NCBI GenBank assembly: GCA_025455245.1
Contig: JALOMX010000023.1
Span: forward strand, 1 to 12,104
Length of the DNA stretch: 12,104 nucleotides
Reading direction: 5' to 3'
Source of the DNA: Chitinophagaceae bacterium
GTDB lineage: Bacteria; Bacteroidota; Bacteroidia; Chitinophagales; Chitinophagaceae
In this document: in pieces, positions 6,254-12,104 of the stretch
Layout of the letters: every line of letters begins with the position of its first letter
Position numbering within the stretch: position 1 is the first letter of the stretch
Made by a program: the position numbers and the translations under genes
The notes under the pieces: model-generated
The model's database searches: none
Told to the model about the DNA's origin: nothing
Seen by the model: only the letters and a program-made list of their open reading frames with translations

Positions 6254-8746
6254 ATGATTTGCAAGGATGTCTGCTACTTTTGGCGTCCAATTATTTGCGT
6301 GAAAACAGCTTTTGTCATCCTATTGAATTTTTTGGTGGTATTGGGTGGGTGGACAATGCCCGGAAGCCCGTTACTTGAGATCCGGTCGCAGAAGGTTAAT
6401 GAAGCTCCTGTTATCGATGGAAGGCTTAATGATGCTGTTTGGTCGGAAGCTGAAATGGCTACTAATTTCATTGTCAATCAGCCCAAATTTGGCGCACCTT
6501 CCATGTGCAAAACCGAAGTAAGGGTAGTTTATACGGATCAGGCCATTTTTGTGGGTGCCCATCTTAATGATGATCCAGCACTAATCCGGAGGCAAATAAC
6601 CCCACGTGATGGTGAGCGGATGCAGGATACCGATGTTTTTGGGGTGGTATTTGACACCTATCGTGACAAGCAGAATGCTTTTCAGTTTAATGTTACCGCG
6701 GCCAATGTTCAAAGCGATATGAGGATTTCGCCTTCTCGTTCGGACCCAGATTATTCATGGGATGCCGTATGGGACAGCAGGGTTTCCATGGTGGCCGATG
6801 GCTGGATTGTTGAAATGCGGATACCTTATATGTCCCTTCGGTTCAGCGCTGCTGCAGAGCAGGATTGGGGCGTAAATTTTTACCGGTTTATTCGCCGGGA
6901 AAACGAAAATTCTTACTGGAATCCGGTAAATCCAGAAATCAACGGATTTGTCAATCAGTTTGGCAGCCTTAAAGGCCTTGCCAACCTGAAACCACCTTTG
7001 AGGCTTTCATTTTTGCCATATCTGTCAGCGGGTTTTCAAACAGTGCCCACCAACGACGGGCGAACAACCGAAATCCTTAAAAGCGGCGGACTTGATGTTA
7101 AATACGGCATAAACGAAAGCTTTACACTCGATGCTACCCTGATCCCCGATTTCGGGCAGGTGGTGAGCGATAATGTGGTACTCAACCTTTCACCATTTGA
7201 AATACAATTCCAGGAGAACCGCCCGTTTTTTACCGAAGGAACCGAACTATTTAACAAGGCAGGGATTTTTTATTCACGAAGGGTAGGTGCACAGCCGTCG
7301 GGCTACTATGATGCACGGGAGTATGCCGATGAACAGGGATATACCATGGTACGAAACCCCGGGATTACCCGATTGTACAATGCAACCAAGTTTAGCGGAA
7401 GGAACCGGCACAACCTTGGTATCGGGATTTTTAATGCGGTGGGCGCACCTATGCATGCCGAAATGAAAACGCCGGATGGAGAAATCATCCATTATGATAC
7501 AGAACCACTTACCAATTACAACATTGTTGTTTTGGATCAGGCACTTACCAACCGGTCATTCATTTCCTTAACCAATACCAATGTGCTGCGCAATGGATCT
7601 GCAAGGGATGCCAATGTAACCGCATTTGCCATATCGCTTTTCGACAAAAAAAACCGTTATAACTTTTACTCGGCCACCAACTACAGCAAAATATTTGACA
7701 GCACAGGCGGCTATGATGGGTTTAAAACCGTTAATCGTTTTTCCAAAGTCAGCGGCAACTGGCAATGGGGCATTACGAATAACATTGAGAGTGAGCGTTA
7801 CGACCCCAACGACCTCGGACTGTTACTTGCACCCAATGAGGTTTCCACCGAGGCGTTTGTAAACTGGCAGCAGTTTGTGCCGAACGAACGCTACAACTTC
7901 AGGAGCTATCGGGTTTCTGTGGTGCAAACCAACCTGTTCAAGCCACTGGCATATACCAACCTTGAATACAGGGCTAATTTTTTACACGTGTTTAAAAATT
8001 TCTGGGATGTTAGCCTGAATATTTCAGGGCAGGCTTTATGGAGCGATGATTATTTTGAAATGCGAACACCGGGGGTGATGGTTCACCGCACACCGTTTTT
8101 ATACGCAGGGATAAGGGGTAGCACCGACAGCCGCAAGAAGCTTTTTATCAGCTACGGCGGTGGTTTTGCGGAAGGGCCTATCGATGATGATCCCTATTTT
8201 AACACAAGGGCCGGTGCGCGATATCGGTTTAACAATAAGCTAAGCCTTGAACTGAACTGGAACCGTGAGCATGATACCGGCAATTTTGGATATGCGTACA
8301 GGGAAACAAATGGCGATCCTATATTGGGACGGCGCGAACTGCTTAATAATCAGGCAATCCTGAATGGAATATACAATTTTACCCCCCGTATGAACCTCAC
8401 TTTCAGGGCAAGGCATTATTGGAGCAGGGTAACCTACGTGGCCTTTTTTGATGTGCAACCTGATGGATGGTGGACCGACCGTCCTTTTGTTGCAGGTAAA
8501 GACCAGAACTATAACGCCTTTAACCTTGATGCCTTTTTTACCTGGGACTTCAGGCTTGGCAGCCGCCTGATCGTAGCCTGGAAAAATGCCCTCGGCCCCG
8601 ATGAATACATCAATGGAAAAGCCTATACCAAATATGGGGAAAACCTCATTCAGACCCTTGCCTCTCCCCACAGCAATGAGGTTACTTTCCGGTTCATTTA
8701 TTTCCTCGATTACAATCAGTTTTCCGGCAAAAAAAATAAGGCATAA
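6254..8746 (+). CDS. DUF5916 outer-membrane protein with CBM9-like N-terminal domain
   Basis: Encodes 830 residues. ATG 6254 gives a long, odd n-region (MICKDVCYFWRPIICVK); GTG 6299 (residue 16) would give a compact signal peptide, VKTAFVILLNFLVVLGG, and may be the true start. Residues about 52-215 resemble a CBM9/DOMON-like beta-sandwich (PVIDGRLNDAVWSEAE, VYTDQAIFVGAHLNDDP, DTDVFGVVFDTYRDKQNAFQF, DGWIVEMRIPYMSLRF). The remainder (~250-826) matches the DUF5916 pattern: PPLRLSFLPYLSAG, DATLIPDFGQVVSD, FEIQFQENRPFFTEGTELF, SRRVG, then alternating aromatic strands ending in FRFIYFLDYNQF, as expected of an outer-membrane beta-barrel. Function is unknown; surface glycan binding or transport is inferred from the domain types. 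It could be read from the regulator's transcript. The stop codon lies inside a minus-strand terminator hairpin. Confidence 0.9.
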   Translation: MICKDVCYFWRPIICVKTAFVILLNFLVVLGGWTMPGSPLLEIRSQKVNEAPVIDGRLNDAVWSEAEMATNFIVNQPKFGAPSMCKTEVRVVYTDQAIFVGAHLNDDPALIRRQITPRDGERMQDTDVFGVVFDTYRDKQNAFQFNVTAANVQSDMRISPSRSDPDYSWDAVWDSRVSMVADGWIVEMRIPYMSLRFSAAAEQDWGVNFYRFIRRENENSYWNPVNPEINGFVNQFGSLKGLANLKPPLRLSFLPYLSAGFQTVPTNDGRTTEILKSGGLDVKYGINESFTLDATLIPDFGQVVSDNVVLNLSPFEIQFQENRPFFTEGTELFNKAGIFYSRRVGAQPSGYYDAREYADEQGYTMVRNPGITRLYNATKFSGRNRHNLGIGIFNAVGAPMHAEMKTPDGEIIHYDTEPLTNYNIVVLDQALTNRSFISLTNTNVLRNGSARDANVTAFAISLFDKKNRYNFYSATNYSKIFDSTGGYDGFKTVNRFSKVSGNWQWGITNNIESERYDPNDLGLLLAPNEVSTEAFVNWQQFVPNERYNFRSYRVSVVQTNLFKPLAYTNLEYRANFLHVFKNFWDVSLNISGQALWSDDYFEMRTPGVMVHRTPFLYAGIRGSTDSRKKLFISYGGGFAEGPIDDDPYFNTRAGARYRFNNKLSLELNWNREHDTGNFGYAYRETNGDPILGRRELLNNQAILNGIYNFTPRMNLTFRARHYWSRVTYVAFFDVQPDGWWTDRPFVAGKDQNYNAFNLDAFFTWDFRLGSRLIVAWKNALGPDEYINGKAYTKYGENLIQTLASPHSNEVTFRFIYFLDYNQFSGKKNKA

Positions 8747-8764
8747 ACTTTCGCCTATGCCTTA
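8729..8764 (-). terminator. Rho-independent terminator for the queA transcript, overlapping the end of the DUF5916 gene
   Basis: TAAGGCATA (8737-8745) and TATGCCTTA (8756-8764) form a perfect 9-bp stem with a 10-nt loop. Read on the minus strand, the stem is followed by eight U (A8729-8736 on the plus strand), the classic intrinsic terminator form. On the plus strand no T-tract follows, so it should not terminate the DUF5916 message well. It lies about 190 nt beyond the queA stop because a palindromic element sits between them. Confidence 0.75.
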
Positions 8765-8925
8765 GAGACTGTTTAAAATTCATTCACAGGTTTCCCCATG
8801 GGTCTTTTTGGCTGCAACTTCGTTGGATTTTTCGCCATAGGCCCCCAGCTATGCCTGCAAAATCCGCCTCGTTTCGCTCAAAAATACCCTATGGGTAATT
8901 CCAGCAACGAAATTTAAACAGTCTC
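8765..8925. mobile_element. 161-bp MITE-like or REP-like palindromic element
   Basis: The ends GAGACTGTTTAAA (8765-8777) and TTTAAACAGTCTC (8913-8925) are a perfect 13-bp inverted repeat, 14 bp if A8764/T8926 is counted. The interior is also an imperfect palindrome. The centre pairs GGATTTTTCGCCATAG (8825-8840) with CTATGCCTGCAAAATCC (8849-8865) around the loop GCCCCCAG. Further out, CCCCATGGGTCTTTTTG (from 8794) is nearly the reverse complement of CAAAAATACCCTATGGG (8879-8895). There is no coding potential. TTA flanks both sides (8762-8764, 8926-8928), compatible with a 3-bp target duplication, although the left TTA is also part of the terminator stem. The form suggests a non-autonomous transposable element or an interspersed palindromic repeat. 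I cannot assign a named family. Confidence 0.7.
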
Positions 8926-8955
8926 TTACAAAAGTGGGGTATCAATAACCGGTTA

Positions 8956-10005
8956 TTAAATGACCAACATGGCATCTCCGTAAGTGAAGAAGCGGTATTT
9001 GTCTTTAATAGCTTTTTGGTATGCTTCCATCATCAGGTCGTAACCGGCAAAGGCACAACCTAAGATCAGCAGGCTTGTTTTGGGCAGGTGAAAGTTGGTA
9101 ACAAGGCTGTCAGCCACACTGAAATCGTAAGGAGGATGGATAAAATTATTGGTCCAACCTTCAGAAGGCTTCAGCAGTTTTTCAGCCGTAAAGGATGTTT
9201 CCATAGCCCGCATGGTTGTGGTACCGATGGAACAAATGCGGTGCTTGCCGGCCTTGGCATTATTAACAATTTTTACGGCAGTTTCATCGATGCGGTAGTA
9301 TTCGGCATCCATTTTATGTTTGCTCAGGTCTTCCACCTCAATAGGGCGGAAAGTGCCGAGACCTGTATGCAGGGTAACTTCGGCAAAACGGATACCCTTT
9401 ATCTCGCAACGCTTGATCAGTTCGCGGCTGAAGTGCAGGCCGGCGGTTGGGGCTGCTACAGCGCCTTCATATTTGGCGTAAACGGTTTGGTAACGTTCTT
9501 TATCCGTTTCGTCGGGCTTGCGCTTGATGTAACGGGGTAGCGGTGTTTCACCCAGAATGTCGAGCATTCCCCGGAATTCTTCATCGGTTCCATCCCACAA
9601 AAACTTAATCGTACGTCCGCGGCTTGTGGTATTGTCTATTACTTCTGCTACAAGTTCATCATTGTCACCAAAATATAGCTTGTTGCCTACCCTGATTTTA
9701 CGGGCGGGGTCAACAATAACGTCCCACAGGCGGTTGGGCTTGTTCAGTTCGCGAAGCAGGAAAACTTCGATCTTGGCGCCGGTTTTTTCCTTGCGACCGT
9801 ACATGCGCGCGGGGAAAACTTTGGTGTTGTTTACTACGAACACGTCCTTGTCATCAAAATATTCAAGAATGTCACGGAAATGCCTGTCCTCGATCTTGCC
9901 TGTTTTGCGGTGTACCACCATCATGCGGCTGTCTTCACGCTTTTTGGTTGGGTTTTGTGCAATAAGATTGAGGGGGAGGTCGAATTTAAACTGTGATAAT
10001 TTCAT
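8956..10005 (-). CDS. queA: tRNA preQ1(34) S-adenosylmethionine ribosyltransferase-isomerase QueA
   Basis: Encodes 349 residues from ATG 10005. QueA transfers and isomerises the ribosyl group of S-adenosylmethionine onto 7-aminomethyl-7-deazaguanine at position 34 of GUN-anticodon tRNAs, forming epoxyqueuosine, the penultimate step of queuosine synthesis, in the cytosol. Family motifs: [12 protein letters not shown] (8-19), [11 protein letters not shown] (57-67), TPLPRYIKR (154-162), [21 protein letters not shown] (172-192), [12 protein letters not shown] (211-222), [11 protein letters not shown] (260-270), [15 protein letters not shown] (301-315) and a C-terminal [13 protein letters not shown]. 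The frame stays open to an ATG at 10080, which would add 25 residues, but the family begins at [11 protein letters not shown], so 10005 is preferred. It stands alone between two plus-strand genes, with its promoter near 10146-10179 and its probable terminator at 8729-8764. Confidence 0.97.
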   Translation of the reverse strand: MKLSQFKFDLPLNLIAQNPTKKREDSRMMVVHRKTGKIEDRHFRDILEYFDDKDVFVVNNTKVFPARMYGRKEKTGAKIEVFLLRELNKPNRLWDVIVDPARKIRVGNKLYFGDNDELVAEVIDNTTSRGRTIKFLWDGTDEEFRGMLDILGETPLPRYIKRKPDETDKERYQTVYAKYEGAVAAPTAGLHFSRELIKRCEIKGIRFAEVTLHTGLGTFRPIEVEDLSKHKMDAEYYRIDETAVKIVNNAKAGKHRICSIGTTTMRAMETSFTAEKLLKPSEGWTNNFIHPPYDFSVADSLVTNFHLPKTSLLILGCAFAGYDLMMEAYQKAIKDKYRFFTYGDAMLVI

Positions 10006-10139
10006 AGAAACTGAAGATAATTTTAAACTTCGCACCGGCGGCGAACCTTCAGTTTTCAGGCATCCGGCTTTTACGGCCATTTGCTTTTGCGGGAAAATAC
10101 TTCCCGTCTGATGTTCGTGTTACGGCACGAATTTTTTGT
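10006..10139 (-). promoter_or_regulatory. Structured 5' leader of queA
   Basis: If transcription starts near 10139, the message carries a leader of about 134 nt. Three hairpins can form. TTCGTG/CACGAA (10114-10119 / 10126-10131) has a 6-nt loop. CGGGAA/TTCCCG (10090-10095 / 10101-10106) has a 5-nt loop. A nested structure next to the start codon has an outer 9-bp stem AAACTGAAG/CTTCAGTTT (10008-10016 / 10047-10055) enclosing TTCGC/GCGAA (10029-10033 / 10041-10045). The outer stem ends two bases before the ATG at 10005, so it could limit ribosome access. I do not recognise a preQ1 riboswitch. The frame is also open through part of it (ATG 10080), so it might instead encode an N-terminal extension. 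Confidence 0.45.
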
Positions 10140-10145
10140 GGGCTG

Positions 10146-10179
10146 CAAAGGTAGGGGGAATTATTAAATTTAAAATCAA
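10146..10179 (-). promoter_or_regulatory. Promoter of queA
   Basis: TACCTTTG on the minus strand (10153-10146) is an exact match to the Bacteroidota -7 box TAnnTTTG and is followed by CA, as is common. A TTG at 10179-10177 is 23 nt upstream, at the long end of the spacing accepted for flavobacterial promoters. The predicted start is near 10139. Confidence 0.6.
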
Positions 10180-10180
10180 T

Positions 10181-10473
10181 CTTTTTTTATCACTAATTCA
10201 AGCCTTAAAGGGGAAGTGTTCTCCTTTTTTCTGTTTTAAGCTTTTGCCGGAACCATTCATTTTTTCCTCGTTTTGAAAAAATGATCCTGCATTACAGACA
10301 AAAACATCTGTCTGATTTCCTGAATGCCCTTTGTGTTATCGATGGTATCGTTGTCGGGAACGATTGCGCAAATTAAGAGTTGTTCAGGCCCTTTCTGCAT
10401 TTACCAAAGAACTAAACTTGTATTACGATTTGCTTAACGACCGGCATTCATTCACCACTATTGCTTGCTTTTT
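10181..10473. other. Intergenic region upstream of the modular secreted protein
   Basis: No gene is supported here. Besides the terminator-like hairpin, it holds two short perfect inverted repeats: CAGACA/TGTCTG (10295-10300 / 10309-10314, 8-nt loop) and ATCGTT/AACGAT (10347-10352 / 10359-10364, 6-nt loop). These might be operators for the downstream gene, but both are short enough to arise by chance. I found no clear TAnnTTTG box before ATG 10474. Confidence 0.4.
10208..10230 (+). terminator. Candidate plus-strand terminator with no gene in front of it
   Basis: AAGGGGAA (10208-10215) can pair with TTCTCCTT (10219-10226) through one G-U pair around a 3-nt loop, and T continues to 10230. The nearest plus-strand gene upstream ends at 8746, so the hairpin has no obvious client. 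It may insulate the gene at 10474 from antisense transcription of the queA region, or be chance in AT-rich DNA. Confidence 0.3.
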
Positions 10474-12104
10474 ATGAAAGAAAAATTTACTATGTTTTCG
10501 GTGCCTTTTCGGGCATGTACATTAGTGCTACTGGTTTTATCCCTTTTTTTTGCTTCACAAAATTCTTTTGCCCAATCCACGCTCATTGATTTCAATTTCC
10601 AATCGGTCACATTGCCCCCGGGTGTAACTTCCGATGGATCTGTTTCGACAGGTGGCAGTACGGGTGGATGTACCGATTGCAGCCTCGGACGAATCAACAT
10701 TGCCTTAAGCGGTTTTTTGCAAATGGAGTTAAGCAGTACATCCGTAGTCAGGGCTGCTATGAAGTCTTCTGCATCCGGTACAAGAACGGTAACGGTGAAG
10801 TATAAAAAGGAAGGTCAGGCAGATTTCACCAATGCAGGTACTATTGGTGTTACACAAAACGGAGGCTGGTATGATCTCCATACTATTTTTCCTGTCCTTG
10901 TGAGTGATGTACCCATTACCATTCGTTTGGAGAATGCACCCTCCGGCGGTCAGTTTCATATTCATGACCTGTTTGTTCAAAGTAATCCCAATGCCCTTGC
11001 CGCGGCCGAAATACTTGCCTTTAAAATAAGTGGTCAAATGGGTAACGAGGTTATTAATAGTGCTTCTGCAACGGTATCCATTGATGTACCCGCCGGTATG
11101 TCCCTTACAAATGTTGTGCCATCAATGGTTACAATTTCCAATGGAGCGAGCATTGCCCCTGCGGTAAATGTTGCCCGTGATTTTTCCGGAGGTGCATTGG
11201 TACCCTATGAGGTAACCGCTCCAAATGGCACTACAAAGAAAAACTGGACTGTAAAAGTTACGGAAGTGCTGTCGGATGAAAAGGATATACTCGCATTTAA
11301 GTTATCCAACAGTCAGTTGGGCAGTGCCATCATCAACACAACAGCGGGCACTGTTCAGGTTACGATGCCTGAGGGAGCTTCACTTGATGGATTGGTGCCG
11401 GTTTTGTTTACCATTTCCCCTAAGTCAAGCATTGCTCCGTTGGCCACAGAGGCAAGGAATTTTTCTGCTGATGTTTCCTATGCGGTAACTGCTGAAAACG
11501 GAACTTCCAAAAACTGGACTATTCAAACCAAATCACCTGCCAGTACCTTCACCGCTTACGAAGCAGAAGAGGCACAGTTTTCCGGAACAGTTGATAACAG
11601 TCATGCAGGATTTACAGGCACCGGTTTCGTAAATTTTTTGAGTGCCGGTGAGAACTTTATCAATTTTACCGTTTGTCAGGCAGTGGCAGGAAATTTTGCA
11701 GCAACATTCAGATATGCTAATGGCAGTGCGGAAAACCGTACCGGAAAACTGTTTGTGAACGATGTGTTTCGGAAGGACCTGTTATTTGCACCAACCGGTG
11801 CCTGGACTTTATGGGCCGATGAAACGGAGTCGCTGGCCATGCTGAGCGGCATCAATAATATCCGGATCATGTGGGATACGGCCGATGGTCCGAATCTTGA
11901 TAAGCTTGTGCTGTCCGGAGCGCCTTGTGCTCAATACACTCTAAACGTTAGTGCAACCAACAGCGGAACCGTAAGTCTTTCTCCTCAACGCTTTGCCAAT
12001 CGATATTTTGAAGGTGAAACAGCAACCCTTCTTGCAGCATCAGTTCCAAGCCTACAGTTTCAAAGCTGGGCAGGGGATGCTTCGGGTAGCGCTAATCCGA
12101 TCTC
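10474..12104 (+). CDS. Large modular secreted protein, N-terminal part (two DUF5018-like domains, CBM35/CBM6-like module, bacterial repeat domain)
   Basis: Open from ATG 10474 to the window edge: 543 complete codons with no stop, so the C-terminus and any catalytic domain are missing. Residues 1-33 are a signal peptide (hydrophobic LVLLVLSLFFA, probable cut after SFA33). Residues 35-175 look like a beta-rich domain with GGCTDCSLG (Cys70, Cys73). Residues 179-263 and 270-352 are two copies of a DUF5018-like Ig-type domain (ILAFK...G..INSASATVSIDVPAG...YEVTAPNGTTKKNWTVKV). Residues 362-485 begin YEAEEAQFSG and end in INNIRIMWDTADGPNLDKLVLSG, the layout of a CBM35/CBM6 carbohydrate-binding module. 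From about 488 a YTLNVSATNSGTVSLSPQ...FEGETATLLAAS...FQSWAGDASG unit resembles the bacterial repeat domain seen before pectate lyases and other polysaccharide-degrading enzymes. A secreted carbohydrate-active enzyme is likely, but its activity cannot be read here. Confidence 0.85.
   Translation, partial: MKEKFTMFSVPFRACTLVLLVLSLFFASQNSFAQSTLIDFNFQSVTLPPGVTSDGSVSTGGSTGGCTDCSLGRINIALSGFLQMELSSTSVVRAAMKSSASGTRTVTVKYKKEGQADFTNAGTIGVTQNGGWYDLHTIFPVLVSDVPITIRLENAPSGGQFHIHDLFVQSNPNALAAAEILAFKISGQMGNEVINSASATVSIDVPAGMSLTNVVPSMVTISNGASIAPAVNVARDFSGGALVPYEVTAPNGTTKKNWTVKVTEVLSDEKDILAFKLSNSQLGSAIINTTAGTVQVTMPEGASLDGLVPVLFTISPKSSIAPLATEARNFSADVSYAVTAENGTSKNWTIQTKSPASTFTAYEAEEAQFSGTVDNSHAGFTGTGFVNFLSAGENFINFTVCQAVAGNFAATFRYANGSAENRTGKLFVNDVFRKDLLFAPTGAWTLWADETESLAMLSGINNIRIMWDTADGPNLDKLVLSGAPCAQYTLNVSATNSGTVSLSPQRFANRYFEGETATLLAASVPSLQFQSWAGDASGSANPI

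Noticed and set aside
9557..10111. Open frame of 184 codons on the plus strand opposite queA
   Set aside because: Ser/Arg/Leu-rich shadow of queA and its leader; no recognisable domain.
10006..10139. preQ1 riboswitch upstream of queA
   Set aside because: The pathway would fit, but I could not find the short hairpin plus A-rich pseudoknot strand of preQ1-I or the layout of the other classes. Only generic hairpins are visible.

Overview
The window looks like chromosomal DNA of a Bacteroidota bacterium, probably of the Chitinophagales/Chitinophagaceae type; this is inference. The signs are promoter -7 boxes of the TAnnTTTG type with a TTG/TTTG -33 element, start codons without Shine-Dalgarno sequences, and families typical of the phylum: a DUF5916 outer-membrane barrel, a small DUF6728-like membrane protein, the surE/lpxB pair, and secreted proteins built from IPT/TIG, DUF5018-like and CBM-like modules. 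No rRNA, CRISPR array, prophage or transposase gene is visible.

Layout. 1-507 (-) is the 5' part of a PdeM-type metallophosphoesterase gene, cut by the window edge. 732-2432 (-) encodes a secreted protein with an IPT/TIG domain and seven repeats of exactly 55 residues, probably a seven-bladed beta-propeller. 2670-2834 is a self-contained tRNA-Gln(UUG) unit with promoter, tRNA and terminator. 2895-3059 (+) encodes a 54-residue membrane protein whose stop codon lies 4 nt from the convergent lpxB stop codon. 3064-5297 (-) is a tight operon, surE - three-TM membrane protein - lpxB, with gaps of 1 and 4 nt. Divergently, 5425-6195 (+) encodes an XRE/S24 (LexA/CI-like) regulator. It is followed by 6254-8746 (+), a DUF5916 outer-membrane protein with a CBM9-like N-terminus. 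The convergent gap 8747-8955 holds a minus-strand terminator and a 161-bp MITE-like palindrome. 8956-10005 (-) is queA, with a promoter about 140 nt upstream and a structured leader. 10474 to the window end (+) is the N-terminal part of a large modular secreted protein, probably carbohydrate-active.

How the genes fit together. Most of the window is envelope and housekeeping: LpxB makes the lipid A disaccharide core, SurE is a nucleotide phosphatase, QueA acts in queuosine modification of tRNA, and PdeM is linked to DNA repair. The surface or secreted proteins (propeller, DUF5916 barrel, modular CBM protein) are the accessory layer. No clearly new multi-gene system is visible. The items most worth a second look are the palindromic element lying between queA and its apparent terminator, the structured queA leader, the exact 7 x 55 propeller, the uncharacterised membrane protein in the surE-lpxB operon, and the chromosomal LexA/CI-like regulator with a complete autocleavage apparatus.
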